Shown here: piece by piece, positions 13,106-19,167 of the stretch
Layout: each line of letters opens with the position of its first letter
Numbering within the stretch: the stretch's first letter is position 1
Source: an uncultured Lachnospiraceae bacterium
Lineage (GTDB): Bacteria > Bacillota > Clostridia > Lachnospirales > Lachnospiraceae
Direction of reading: 5' to 3'
DNA length: 19,167 bases
Assembly (NCBI GenBank): GCA_946406305.1
Contig: CAMJKC010000012.1
Location: 1-19,167 of the forward strand
Translations under genes and position numbers: made by a program
Notes under the pieces: generated by a model
What the model saw: the letters and a program-made list of their open reading frames with translations, nothing else
Told to the model about the DNA's origin: nothing
Database searches by the model: none

Positions 13106-14311
13106 ATGTATAAAAAATTATTAGTATTATTTTTGGTTTTGAGTTTAACTGCTTGTAACACAGGAGTTGCAGTAACTGAAACTACTATTGTAAATATGAA
13201 AAATGAAGAAACTACAGCTGTTGAAATGACCACTGAAAAAAAAATGGAAACAGCAGTGAATGCTGAAATCGAAACAAGTGAAAAATCAGAATCTGAAACA
13301 GAAGTAGTAGATAAGTGGGCAGATTATAGTGAAGAAGTAAAAGCGATAATAAAAAAATATGATGGCAAGGATACTTATGAAATATTTAAGAATATAAGTC
13401 AGGAAGATGCAGACAAGTTAGCAGAAGAAGGAGTATATTTAGTAGGTTTTAATACATTTGGTAGAGAAGATTTAAAATCAAGGGATGTAAATGGTGGTGT
13501 ATTAAAAGCAATGACATGGGATGAAGCCGAGCAATATGCACTTGATTGGTATAACAATCATAAAGCAGGTGAATTTTTGAAAGTAGGAGGTGCAGAATAT
13601 GTACTTGAACCTTTTGCTTATAAAGTAAACTATTTACCTAGTGAAAGCCCAGTAGCAAAAGCACATCAGTTATATATTAGAAATAAAGAACAAGAAAAAA
13701 ATACACAAAGACAAGAATACTTAAAACAATTCATATTAAAAAATGAGACAGCAGGAAGCCCAGCAAAGTATATAAATGCTTTGGGTGGAAGAGAATATTT
13801 TAGAGATAATGTGAGTGGCAATGTTTATACAAAAGATGGACAACGAGAAGGTTTTGATGGGTATTATGGTATTGAGTGGTGTAAGAGTAGAGGTGTAAAC
13901 CCAAAAGATTATAGTGAAGTAGAAGCATTAGTATTTAAGAAAAATAACCCAGATATTAAATTTACAAATGTACTTTATAAAGATAATATTAAATATAAAG
14001 TATATACTCATGGTGGTTTTGTAAATTGGATAGAAAGAGATAGAAATGCTTATACTTATACTGCTTATGGTTTAAAAGTATATCCAGAGGTATATAAGTC
14101 ATTTGATAGATATTTACCGTATTGTGGTGGAACAAAAGTAAATGGAGATGTAGTAGCATTTAGAAATTTTGATAATACAAACCGAATGGGGGATGTAATG
14201 TATAATTGGTATTATAATGGTGTTGTAGAAGATGGTGAAGGTAGTCCTTATGAATTATCTGTTCGTAGTTATTATTTAGTTGATAATGTAGATACTAATC
14301 CATATAAATAA
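13106..14311 (+). CDS. Putative surface lipoprotein with Thr/Glu-rich linker
   Basis: This is a secreted lipoprotein of 401 residues. A basic N-terminus and hydrophobic core lead to the lipobox LTAC, with Cys17 as the lipidated residue. Residues about 22-68 are a Thr/Glu/Met/Lys-rich disordered spacer, as in Gram-positive surface lipoproteins. The mature part has DWYNNHKAGEFLKVGG near 147-162, a Lys/Glu/Gln helical segment near 195-212 (NKEQEKNTQRQEYLKQ) and a Tyr-rich C-terminus (TYTAYGLKVYPEVYKS, YNWYYNG). I do not recognise a domain; a solute-binding or host-contact role is only a guess. GTAAGGAG lies upstream of the ATG at 13106. No terminator follows, and the next gene has its own promoter. 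Confidence 0.75.
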   Translation: MYKKLLVLFLVLSLTACNTGVAVTETTIVNMKNEETTAVEMTTEKKMETAVNAEIETSEKSESETEVVDKWADYSEEVKAIIKKYDGKDTYEIFKNISQEDADKLAEEGVYLVGFNTFGREDLKSRDVNGGVLKAMTWDEAEQYALDWYNNHKAGEFLKVGGAEYVLEPFAYKVNYLPSESPVAKAHQLYIRNKEQEKNTQRQEYLKQFILKNETAGSPAKYINALGGREYFRDNVSGNVYTKDGQREGFDGYYGIEWCKSRGVNPKDYSEVEALVFKKNNPDIKFTNVLYKDNIKYKVYTHGGFVNWIERDRNAYTYTAYGLKVYPEVYKSFDRYLPYCGGTKVNGDVVAFRNFDNTNRMGDVMYNWYYNGVVEDGEGSPYELSVRSYYLVDNVDTNPYK

Positions 14312-14346
14312 AAAATTGATAAATTATATAAATAATACTTCCAATA

Positions 14347-14376
14347 TGATATAATTATTAAAACATTTGTCATATA
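14347..14376 (+). promoter_or_regulatory. Extended -10 promoter with a shared operator-like element
   Basis: TGATATAAT (TATAAT at 14350-14355) is followed at 14365-14376 by ATTTGTCATATA, identical over 12 bases to part of the palindrome before the WYL gene (614-625). The element would lie at or just after the transcription start, a typical repressor position. Only the right half-site is conserved; the left half matches 4 of 10 bases. Confidence 0.45.
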
Positions 14377-14390
14377 TTTAGGGGAATGAA

Positions 14391-14726
14391 ATGTTTAATG
14401 TAGTTGAAAAAGAATTAAATAATATACATAACATAAACAAAATACATCCAAGAAAACAAAGAACAGTAAGTAAAATATTAAAAGAGATACCTACAATAAA
14501 AGTATTTGGAAGTGCAATAAGGTGGGATTGTAATGAAAAAAGTGATATAGATATATTACTTAATAAAGACAAAGTAGGTTGTAGTAAGAAAGAAGCATAT
14601 AAGAAATTAGTAAAATGTATAGATACAGATTTTGACTTGCTTTGGGAAGATGAGATAAAAGATAATATGACAGAAAATCAAAAAGAGAATATAATTGATA
14701 AGAGTGTTGAACTATATGAAGAATAA
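14391..14726 (+). CDS. MNT-type minimal nucleotidyltransferase
   Basis: This 111-residue protein is of the pol-beta nucleotidyltransferase superfamily. KVFGSAIRWD at 37-46 gives the GS motif (40-41), SDIDILL supplies the Asp52-x-Asp54 metal pair, and DFDLLW holds the third acidic residue, Asp82. All catalytic residues are present, so transfer of NMP to protein or RNA is plausible. Such MNT proteins usually pair with HEPN toxins, but no HEPN gene follows here: the next frames are a broken small ORF and a HipA-like kinase. TAGGGGAATG precedes the ATG at 14391. The short Lys-rich C-terminus is normal for minimal enzymes. A toxin-antitoxin type role, perhaps in the kinase operon, is inference. 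Confidence 0.85.
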   Translation: MFNVVEKELNNIHNINKIHPRKQRTVSKILKEIPTIKVFGSAIRWDCNEKSDIDILLNKDKVGCSKKEAYKKLVKCIDTDFDLLWEDEIKDNMTENQKENIIDKSVELYEE

Positions 14727-14843
14727 ACGAGAATTCAATTTAATAGACCAAGCAATTCACAAGTTGGATAATGCAGAGAACTATTATAAAAGAATAGACA
14801 GAGATACAATGCAAAAAGATTATTAGAACTTCAAATAAAGTAA
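14716..14843 (+). pseudogene. Frameshifted small ORF between MNT and kinase genes
   Basis: The ATG at 14716 overlaps the end of the MNT gene by 11 bases, a coupled arrangement. It reads MKNKREFNLIDQAIHKLDNA, ENYYKRIDRDTMQKDY and stops at 14826. In the -1 register from 14802 the frame continues RYNAKRLLELQIK to a TAA at 14843. The YNAKRLLELQ ending continues the helical pattern better than the first frame, so one base was probably lost near 14795-14802. The restored protein would be about 42 residues. Its position suggests a small partner of the neighbouring enzymes. The family is not recognised. Confidence 0.5.
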
Positions 14844-14864
14844 TAAATAAATACTAAAATTAAA

Positions 14865-14922
14865 ATATGTTTCTCAAAAAGAATATCAAAATATAAAGAA
14901 TATAAATATATGAGAAACATAT
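14865..14922. repeat. 12-bp perfect inverted repeat, 34-bp spacer
   Basis: ATATGTTTCTCA at 14865-14876 and TGAGAAACATAT at 14911-14922 are exact reverse complements separated by an A-rich spacer. No T-run directly follows, so it is not a standard terminator. It lies between the broken small ORF and the kinase start, where it could form an RNA stem in the leader, be an operator pair, or be the ends of a tiny inserted element. Confidence 0.7.
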
Positions 14923-15027
14923 ATAAATAATAGATTTTTTGTAAAGCATAGAGAATATGGTATAGCGAATGGCAAAATAGTAGAAAAAGACAAAAAATAT
15001 TTGTCAGCGATAGAAGGAGAATACAAA

Positions 15028-16170
15028 GTGTTTGAAGAAAAAAATAATAAAAAGGATAGATATATATTAAAACATAAAGATATAAGTTGTTTAGTTTTTG
15101 AAGTAAAAAATGGAGAAATAACACAAACAGAAATTAAAAACAATGAACACTTGCCATTGATATTTCATATTAAAAAAAATGAAAAAGCAAAAATCAATTT
15201 ACAATCATGGATTAGCAGGAGAATAATACCTGCATCAAGAATGAAATATGATAGGCTGCTTGAATGTTTAAGAATAAATGATTTAGAAAGGTTAGAATTT
15301 GTTTTAGAAAATAAAGCATTAAGTTTAACAGATTGTTATTGGATAAAGAAAGAACAAAGTAATTATAATTGGGGAAATGTAAATTATTATAAAAATGATT
15401 TTAACCAAGATTTAATAAATATATATTTAGATAGCACTATATCGCCAGAGTATAGAAATTTAATACCATTAACACCAAGTAATACACTTGATGGTTATTT
15501 ACCAAAAGCTTGGGTTATAAGAAACGGTGAAAGATGGTTATATAAAAGAAGTAGTATAGAAAATAGAGAAATATTAAATGAAGTTATATGTAGTAAAATA
15601 TTAAAAGAAGTAGGAATAGACTGTGTTGAATATATATTAACAGATTATAAAGGTAAAGAAAGTAGTGCTTGTAAATGTATAGGAAATGAAAATATAGATA
15701 TAATAAGTGCAAATGATTTTACTAATTTATATAAAAGAGAAAATGAAACTGATATTGAATGTGTATGCAGGGCATTAAAAGAAATATATGGTAATGACAA
15801 TAAATTTTACGAGATGGTAGAAATGGATTTTATACTTGCTAATAGAGATAGACATTGGAGTAATTTTAGTTTTATAAGAGATGCAGAAACATTAAAGTAT
15901 ATAAGATTTGCACCGATATATGATAATGGAAACAGTTTATGGTATAACCGACCATTAAATAAGATAGGAACGAACGATGATTATTTAATGGTTTCAAACA
16001 CAAAGTTATTTGATATAAAAAATAAAATATTGAAAGGAAGAATAGAAATACCAAAAGATAAAATTAAAGATAATTTAAATATAATATTAGAATCAGAGTA
16101 TGAAGAAGAAAGAAAACAGAGAATATATACTGAAAGTTGTAGATGGTTAGATATGTTATTTGAAGAATAA
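15028..16170 (+). CDS. HipA-like Ser/Thr kinase
   Basis: This 380-residue kinase is of the HipA superfamily, a group with stand-alone members near toxin-antitoxin genes. The N-terminal YILKHKDISCLVFEV and the following RRIIPASR...LLECLRINDL...LSLTDCYWI block are family features. The catalytic part has a probable ATP-binding Lys173 (LYKRSS), NRDRHWSNF at 272-280 with catalytic Asp274 and His276, and the Mg-binding Asp299 in PIYDNGNSLW. The frame is open to a TTG at 15001, but AAGGAG at 15014-15019 sits eight bases before a GTG at 15028, and starting there gives the family's normal N-terminus. I therefore chose GTG. The target protein is unknown. No HipB-like gene is adjacent. Confidence 0.88.
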   Translation: MFEEKNNKKDRYILKHKDISCLVFEVKNGEITQTEIKNNEHLPLIFHIKKNEKAKINLQSWISRRIIPASRMKYDRLLECLRINDLERLEFVLENKALSLTDCYWIKKEQSNYNWGNVNYYKNDFNQDLINIYLDSTISPEYRNLIPLTPSNTLDGYLPKAWVIRNGERWLYKRSSIENREILNEVICSKILKEVGIDCVEYILTDYKGKESSACKCIGNENIDIISANDFTNLYKRENETDIECVCRALKEIYGNDNKFYEMVEMDFILANRDRHWSNFSFIRDAETLKYIRFAPIYDNGNSLWYNRPLNKIGTNDDYLMVSNTKLFDIKNKILKGRIEIPKDKIKDNLNIILESEYEEERKQRIYTESCRWLDMLFEE

Positions 16171-16210
16171 AATAAACAAATAAAAAAAACATAGAAAAGA
16201 ATTAAAATAG

Positions 16211-16372
16211 GTGATTAAAAAAAAGAAGTATATTAAAGAACTTAATAGTAATGGTAATGAGTATATCATTAACATTTTGAATGAGAAAAAATCATATGAT
16301 CACAATTTTTATAATATTATTTCTTATACCATTTTGGATTTTTTTGAGATTTTGGTCAAAAATACTTCATGA
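16211..16372 (+). other. Overlapping ORF, possibly N-terminus of the membrane protein
   Basis: A GTG at 16211 opens MIKKKKYIKELNSNGNEYII, continuing NILNEKKSYD...LVKNTS to a TGA at 16370-16372. It overlaps the membrane-protein frame by 92 bases. Removing one A from the A6 run at 16286-16291 fuses the two frames as ...ILNEKNHMITIFII..., giving one protein of about 250 residues. The basic N-terminus would suit a membrane protein, but no strong ribosome binding site precedes the GTG. Either a separate small ORF, or a frameshift in a homopolymer. Confidence 0.35.
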
Positions 16373-16967
16373 ATATGATTTAGTTTTAGATAGTGTTGCT
16401 GATAAAACAGCTATGATATATAATTATCGTAGTTTTTCTAATTGGACATGGGAGCAGTGGCATAAAAATGTAAAACTAATGAAAATTTTAGGTAGTGTAT
16501 TTCTTATTATTTTTTCAATTATCACAATAATTGTAATTATAATGTCAATAATTGCAGAAATTCAAAATGGAACGGTTCAAATTATTTTGTTTTTAGGAAT
16601 TATATGTTTAGTTCCTTTAGTAAAATGTATTAGTTCATCTGGTAGATGTTTTTATATTTTTTATAAAGTGTTTTTCTTTGGAATTGATTATGTAAATGAG
16701 AATAATAAAAATATTAAAAAAGGCCACAAACTAGAAACAAAGTGTATTGATTTTATAAAAACACTTGACATTAAAAGACCATATCCAAACAATAAACTGT
16801 TAATGGATTATGAAATGAGAAAATTGAATTATAACTGGGATGTGCCTTTTACTGGGAAATTTGATATGCTCGTGGGTTATTATGCAATTTTATCTATTAC
16901 TATTTTATTGTCGTGTATTAGTATAATAAGTATGGCTATAATAGCTTTCCTGATGCTACTTTTTTGA
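16281..16967 (+). CDS. Uncharacterised integral membrane protein
   Basis: This protein of 228 residues has hydrophobic segments at about 6-25, 67-92, 99-117 and 200-228, and a weaker one at 121-135. Two soluble parts lie between them: residues 30-65 with the Trp-rich NWTWEQWHKNVK, and 136-198, which is Lys/Asn-rich. No transporter, channel or sensor family is recognised. The ATG at 16281 has no visible Shine-Dalgarno, and the upstream frame 16211-16372 may supply the true N-terminus after a one-base frameshift. A weak dyad (16253-16260 with 16266-16273) lies just before the start. It is the last accessory gene before the terminator at 17062 and is not the missing permease of the transporter that follows, as it lacks the EAA-type loop. 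Confidence 0.6.
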   Translation: MRKNHMITIFIILFLIPFWIFLRFWSKILHEYDLVLDSVADKTAMIYNYRSFSNWTWEQWHKNVKLMKILGSVFLIIFSIITIIVIIMSIIAEIQNGTVQIILFLGIICLVPLVKCISSSGRCFYIFYKVFFFGIDYVNENNKNIKKGHKLETKCIDFIKTLDIKRPYPNNKLLMDYEMRKLNYNWDVPFTGKFDMLVGYYAILSITILLSCISIISMAIIAFLMLLF

Positions 16968-17061
16968 AACTTACATAATGTATTTCAATTCATTTATTTA
17001 TTTTTTATCATTGTCAACAAAACATTTTGAAATGTAAAATATAATATCTACATCTCATAGC

Positions 17062-17092
17062 AAAAAAGAAACTTTTATAAGTTTCTTTTTTT
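17062..17092 (+). terminator. Strong, nearly symmetrical terminator
   Basis: A 13-bp A/T-rich stem (17062-17074 with 17079-17091) including GAAAC/GTTTC closes a TTAT loop and runs into seven T. The A-run on the left gives a T-run on the minus strand, so it can work in both directions. It marks the change from accessory genes to the transporter operon. The rest of 16968-17139 shows no gene. Confidence 0.85.
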
Positions 17093-17139
17093 GTTATTAA
17101 AAAAAATTATAATTAAAATTAAATATAAATAAGTATTAT

Positions 17140-17168
17140 TTTACAATTAAGTTAAATTTTTATAGAAT
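17140..17168 (+). promoter_or_regulatory. Promoter of the ABC transporter operon
   Basis: TTTACA (17140-17145), exactly 17 bp, then TAGAAT (17163-17168), each one base off consensus, lie 28 bp upstream of the ATG at 17197. No riboswitch-like leader is possible in such a short 5' region. Confidence 0.65.
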
Positions 17169-17196
17169 TGTAAAAGAATATCAATTTATAAGTGCT

Positions 17197-17988
17197 ATGG
17201 TAAAATTTACAGTTGAAAATTTAAAATTCAAATATAAGAATAGTGAAAAAATAATTTTTGATAATATAAGCATTGATATAAATCAAGGTGAGTTTTTGTG
17301 CATACTTGGGAAATCTGGCTGTGGAAAGAGTACTTTTTTGAAACTTCTATCTGGGCTTGAAATGCCGACTTGTGGGTCAATTTATTATGAAGAAAAAGAA
17401 ATAAAAAAAGCAAGTTTAGATAGAGCAGTTGTATTTCAAGATTATGGACTTTTTCCTTGGATGACTGCAGGAGATAATATTTTACTCGCTTTAAGGCAAA
17501 AATATAAAAAAGAAAAAAAGCAGAATTTAAAAAATTTAGCTATAGAAATGATTAAAAAAGTTGGGCTTGATGAAAGTGTATATAAACTTTTGCCAAAAGA
17601 ATTATCTGGAGGAATGAAGCAAAGGTGTGCTATAGCTCAAAGTTTAGCTGTAGATCCTCCTGTTTTACTTATGGATGAACCATTTGGTGCACTCGATGCA
17701 GTAACAAGGGTAAAACTTCAAGATTTAGTATTAGATTTATTGAGTAAAAATACTGAAAAAAAGACTTTAATCTTCGTAACTCATGATGTGGATGAAGCAT
17801 TATTTCTTGCTGATAGGATAATTGTTTTAGGACAAGTTCCGAGTAGTATTATTTTTGATGAAAATATATCTAATATAAAAGGCAATGAGAAGTTAGATAG
17901 AAAAAAAGTTTTTGAAAACACAAATATTCTAAAATTGAGAAATGATTTAATAAGTATTATAAACAATGATATAAATAAAAAAATATAA
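17197..17988 (+). CDS. ABC transporter ATPase, SsuB/TauB type
   Basis: This is the nucleotide-binding subunit of a nitrate/sulfonate/taurine-type importer, 263 residues. Walker A GKSGCGKST is at 38-46, the Q-loop is at Gln81 followed by the FPWMT typical of the SsuB/TauB branch, the signature LSGGMKQR is at 136-143, and Walker B LLMDEP is at 157-162, with the D-loop ALDA. The H-loop His is in FVTHD. All catalytic residues are present. No Shine-Dalgarno is visible before the ATG, yet the protein begins normally (MVKFTVENLKFKY). The binding-protein gene follows after 20 bp. The permease expected in such operons is not in this window and may lie beyond the right edge or elsewhere. Confidence 0.92.
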   Translation: MVKFTVENLKFKYKNSEKIIFDNISIDINQGEFLCILGKSGCGKSTFLKLLSGLEMPTCGSIYYEEKEIKKASLDRAVVFQDYGLFPWMTAGDNILLALRQKYKKEKKQNLKNLAIEMIKKVGLDESVYKLLPKELSGGMKQRCAIAQSLAVDPPVLLMDEPFGALDAVTRVKLQDLVLDLLSKNTEKKTLIFVTHDVDEALFLADRIIVLGQVPSSIIFDENISNIKGNEKLDRKKVFENTNILKLRNDLISIINNDINKKI

Positions 17989-18008
17989 ATATAAAAGAGG
18001 AGAAAAAA

Positions 18009-19079
18009 ATGAAAAAATTATTATCTTTAATACTAATTGGTATTATGTTATTTCAAGGATGTTCTACAAATCAAAACAATACTTTAACAAAAACAGAAGC
18101 AGACAAGCCTAAAGAGATGAGAGTAGTTCGTTGGAATTATGGTTCAAGCGGTAATGTACTTGTTACAATAGCTGATGAAAAAGGTTATTTTGAAGAGCTC
18201 GGAATAAAAATTGAACCAGTATCTGCAACAGCAAATGCAAATGCTATGGCACTTCTTGCAACAGGTATGGTTGATGTTGTTAGTAATTCTGGAACTACAA
18301 GTCCTTTACAACAAATAGCTTCAGGTGTTGACTTGACAATTTTTGGCGGACACATGGTAAATGGTGCAATGCCAGTAGTTGCAAAAAAAGGAACTGAGTG
18401 GAAGGGTATAGAGAGTTTTATAGGAGAAGATGTTGCGGTTAATCCTACTTATTTTGCATTTACAGGAGCAGTTATGAATTTAGGATATGATAATCCTTTA
18501 GAAGTTGTAAATTGGAAAGTATATAGCAATTATGATGATGCCTTAGCCGCAGTAAAGAGAGGTGAGGTAAAATATGCCCTAATGGGAACAGAAAAAAATT
18601 ATCCAATTTCACAAATGGATGATATAGAAATAGTTTCTTGGCACAGTGAAGTTATGCCAAATTATAGTTGTTGTAGACTTGAATCACAAACAAGTTGGTT
18701 AAATGAAAATAAAGACACAGTAAAAGATGTGTTAAAAGCACTTATTCGTGCGCAAAGTTACTATGAATCTCATAAAGATGAAGCTATAGAACTTCATGCA
18801 AAAAAGATAAATGCAACTCCTGAATTTGTTGCAGCATATATGAATAACTCACATTATTTAGTATCTGTTGACCCATTAAAAAATAGCGTTGAGAGAGCTT
18901 GGGGAATACTTGATAAGACAGGTTACCTTGATGAAAATGCAAAAAATATAAAATTATCTGACCATCTTGATACTACTTTATACGAAGCAGCACTTAAAGA
19001 AGCAGAACAAGAATATGGAAAAGAGAACCCAGATTTTTATAAAAGAGCTAAAAAGTTTTTTAGTGAAAATGATAAATAA
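18009..19079 (+). CDS. ABC substrate-binding lipoprotein, SsuA/TauA-like
   Basis: This is an extracytoplasmic binding protein of the NMT1/SsuA/TauA fold, 356 residues. The signal peptide ends with the lipobox LFQGC and lipidated Cys18. The mature part starts VVRWNYGSSGNVLVTIADEK, typical of aliphatic sulfonate, taurine or nitrate binders, then GYFEELGIKIEPV and a DVVSNSGTTSPLQQIASG segment, where the small-residue loop binds an oxyanion in relatives. A helical C-terminal lobe follows. GAGGAG lies before the ATG at 18009, 20 bp after the ATPase gene, so they form an operon. The following C-S lyase gene favours an organosulfur substrate, but the ligand cannot be fixed from sequence alone. Confidence 0.9.
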   Translation: MKKLLSLILIGIMLFQGCSTNQNNTLTKTEADKPKEMRVVRWNYGSSGNVLVTIADEKGYFEELGIKIEPVSATANANAMALLATGMVDVVSNSGTTSPLQQIASGVDLTIFGGHMVNGAMPVVAKKGTEWKGIESFIGEDVAVNPTYFAFTGAVMNLGYDNPLEVVNWKVYSNYDDALAAVKRGEVKYALMGTEKNYPISQMDDIEIVSWHSEVMPNYSCCRLESQTSWLNENKDTVKDVLKALIRAQSYYESHKDEAIELHAKKINATPEFVAAYMNNSHYLVSVDPLKNSVERAWGILDKTGYLDENAKNIKLSDHLDTTLYEAALKEAEQEYGKENPDFYKRAKKFFSENDK

Positions 19080-19084
19080 AAACT

Positions 19085-19167
19085 ATGTTTTATAATTTTG
19101 ATGAAGTTATAGATAGAAAAAATATAAGATCTACAAAATGGGATTTCTGTAATGAGAAGTTTGGAGT
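19085..19167 (+). CDS. MalY/PatB-type C-S lyase, 5' part only
   Basis: The first 27 codons read MFYNFDEVIDRKNIRSTKWD then FCNEKFG and run off the window. The pattern FDEVIDR-x-N-x-x-S-x-KWD is the standard start of the PLP-dependent MalY/PatB class, cystathionine beta-lyases that release thiols, ammonia and pyruvate from cysteine conjugates. The ATG lies 5 bp after the stop of the binding-protein gene, so it belongs to the same operon. An enzyme that frees sulfur from an imported cysteine derivative would fit the transporter. No ribosome binding site is visible, and coupling to the upstream gene is likely. Fewer than 10% of the protein is seen. Confidence 0.75.
   Translation, partial: MFYNFDEVIDRKNIRSTKWDFCNEKFG

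Noticed and set aside
14716..14843. HEPN toxin partner of the MNT protein
   Set aside because: Even with the frame restored it is only about 42 residues and lacks the RxxxxxH HEPN motif.
15001..15027. TTG start for the HipA-like kinase
   Set aside because: No ribosome binding site precedes it, while GTG at 15028 has AAGGAG at the right distance and gives the usual N-terminus.
14831..15143. Hydrophobic minus-strand ORFs
   Set aside because: They are reverse complements of Lys-rich AT-biased DNA, overlap the kinase start and lack start signals.
16253..16273. Operator or hairpin before the membrane gene
   Set aside because: Seven A/T-rich pairs with one mismatch are expected by chance in such AT-rich DNA.

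Overview
The window is AT-rich, has strong AGGAGG-type Shine-Dalgarno sites, TTG and GTG starts, and several extended -10 promoters. It carries families typical of low-GC Firmicutes, so a member of the Clostridia or a close relative is likely. The genus cannot be fixed from the sequence. All genes lie on the + strand except one small basic-protein gene. No tRNA, rRNA, integrase, phage structural gene, IS transposase or CRISPR array was found.

Positions 1-700 are decayed DNA: a 55-bp direct repeat in which each copy holds an intrinsic terminator, a probable ASCH-domain remnant, and a frameshifted Cro/C1-type helix-turn-helix gene with its own terminator. A 20-bp perfect palindrome and a good promoter then lead into a WYL-domain regulator (702-1766).

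Positions 1767-11235 form a long co-directional accessory block. It holds a 58-bp tandem repeat that supplies the ribosome binding site of the next gene, a DHH/DHHA1 phosphoesterase, unknown proteins, a HAD-like phosphatase, two PPP-family metallophosphatases (one with an altered metal/phosphate motif), a helix-turn-helix protein, a soluble FtsH-like AAA+/M41 protease without membrane segments, a Cys-rich mini-protein and a PD-(D/E)xK nuclease-like protein. Regulator, protease, nuclease and four phosphoesterases together look like a stress, signalling or defence island. That is inference.

Positions 11263-16967 are further accessory DNA: a bidirectional terminator, a 49-residue Lys-rich histone H1-like gene on the minus strand, a flavodoxin-family protein next to a DUF5131 (Gp37/Gp68) protein, a small gene interrupted by an in-frame TAG, a lipoprotein, an MNT nucleotidyltransferase, a broken small ORF, a HipA-like kinase with a GTG start, and a membrane protein.

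After a strong terminator (17062-17092) and a near-consensus promoter, probable metabolic DNA begins: a SsuB/TauB-type ABC ATPase, a SsuA/TauA-type lipoprotein and the start of a MalY/PatB-type C-S lyase. This suggests uptake and use of an organosulfur compound, although the permease is not in the window.

A recurrent theme is small genes broken by one-base indels, several in or beside short homopolymers. They may be decayed genes, sequencing errors or slippage-controlled genes.
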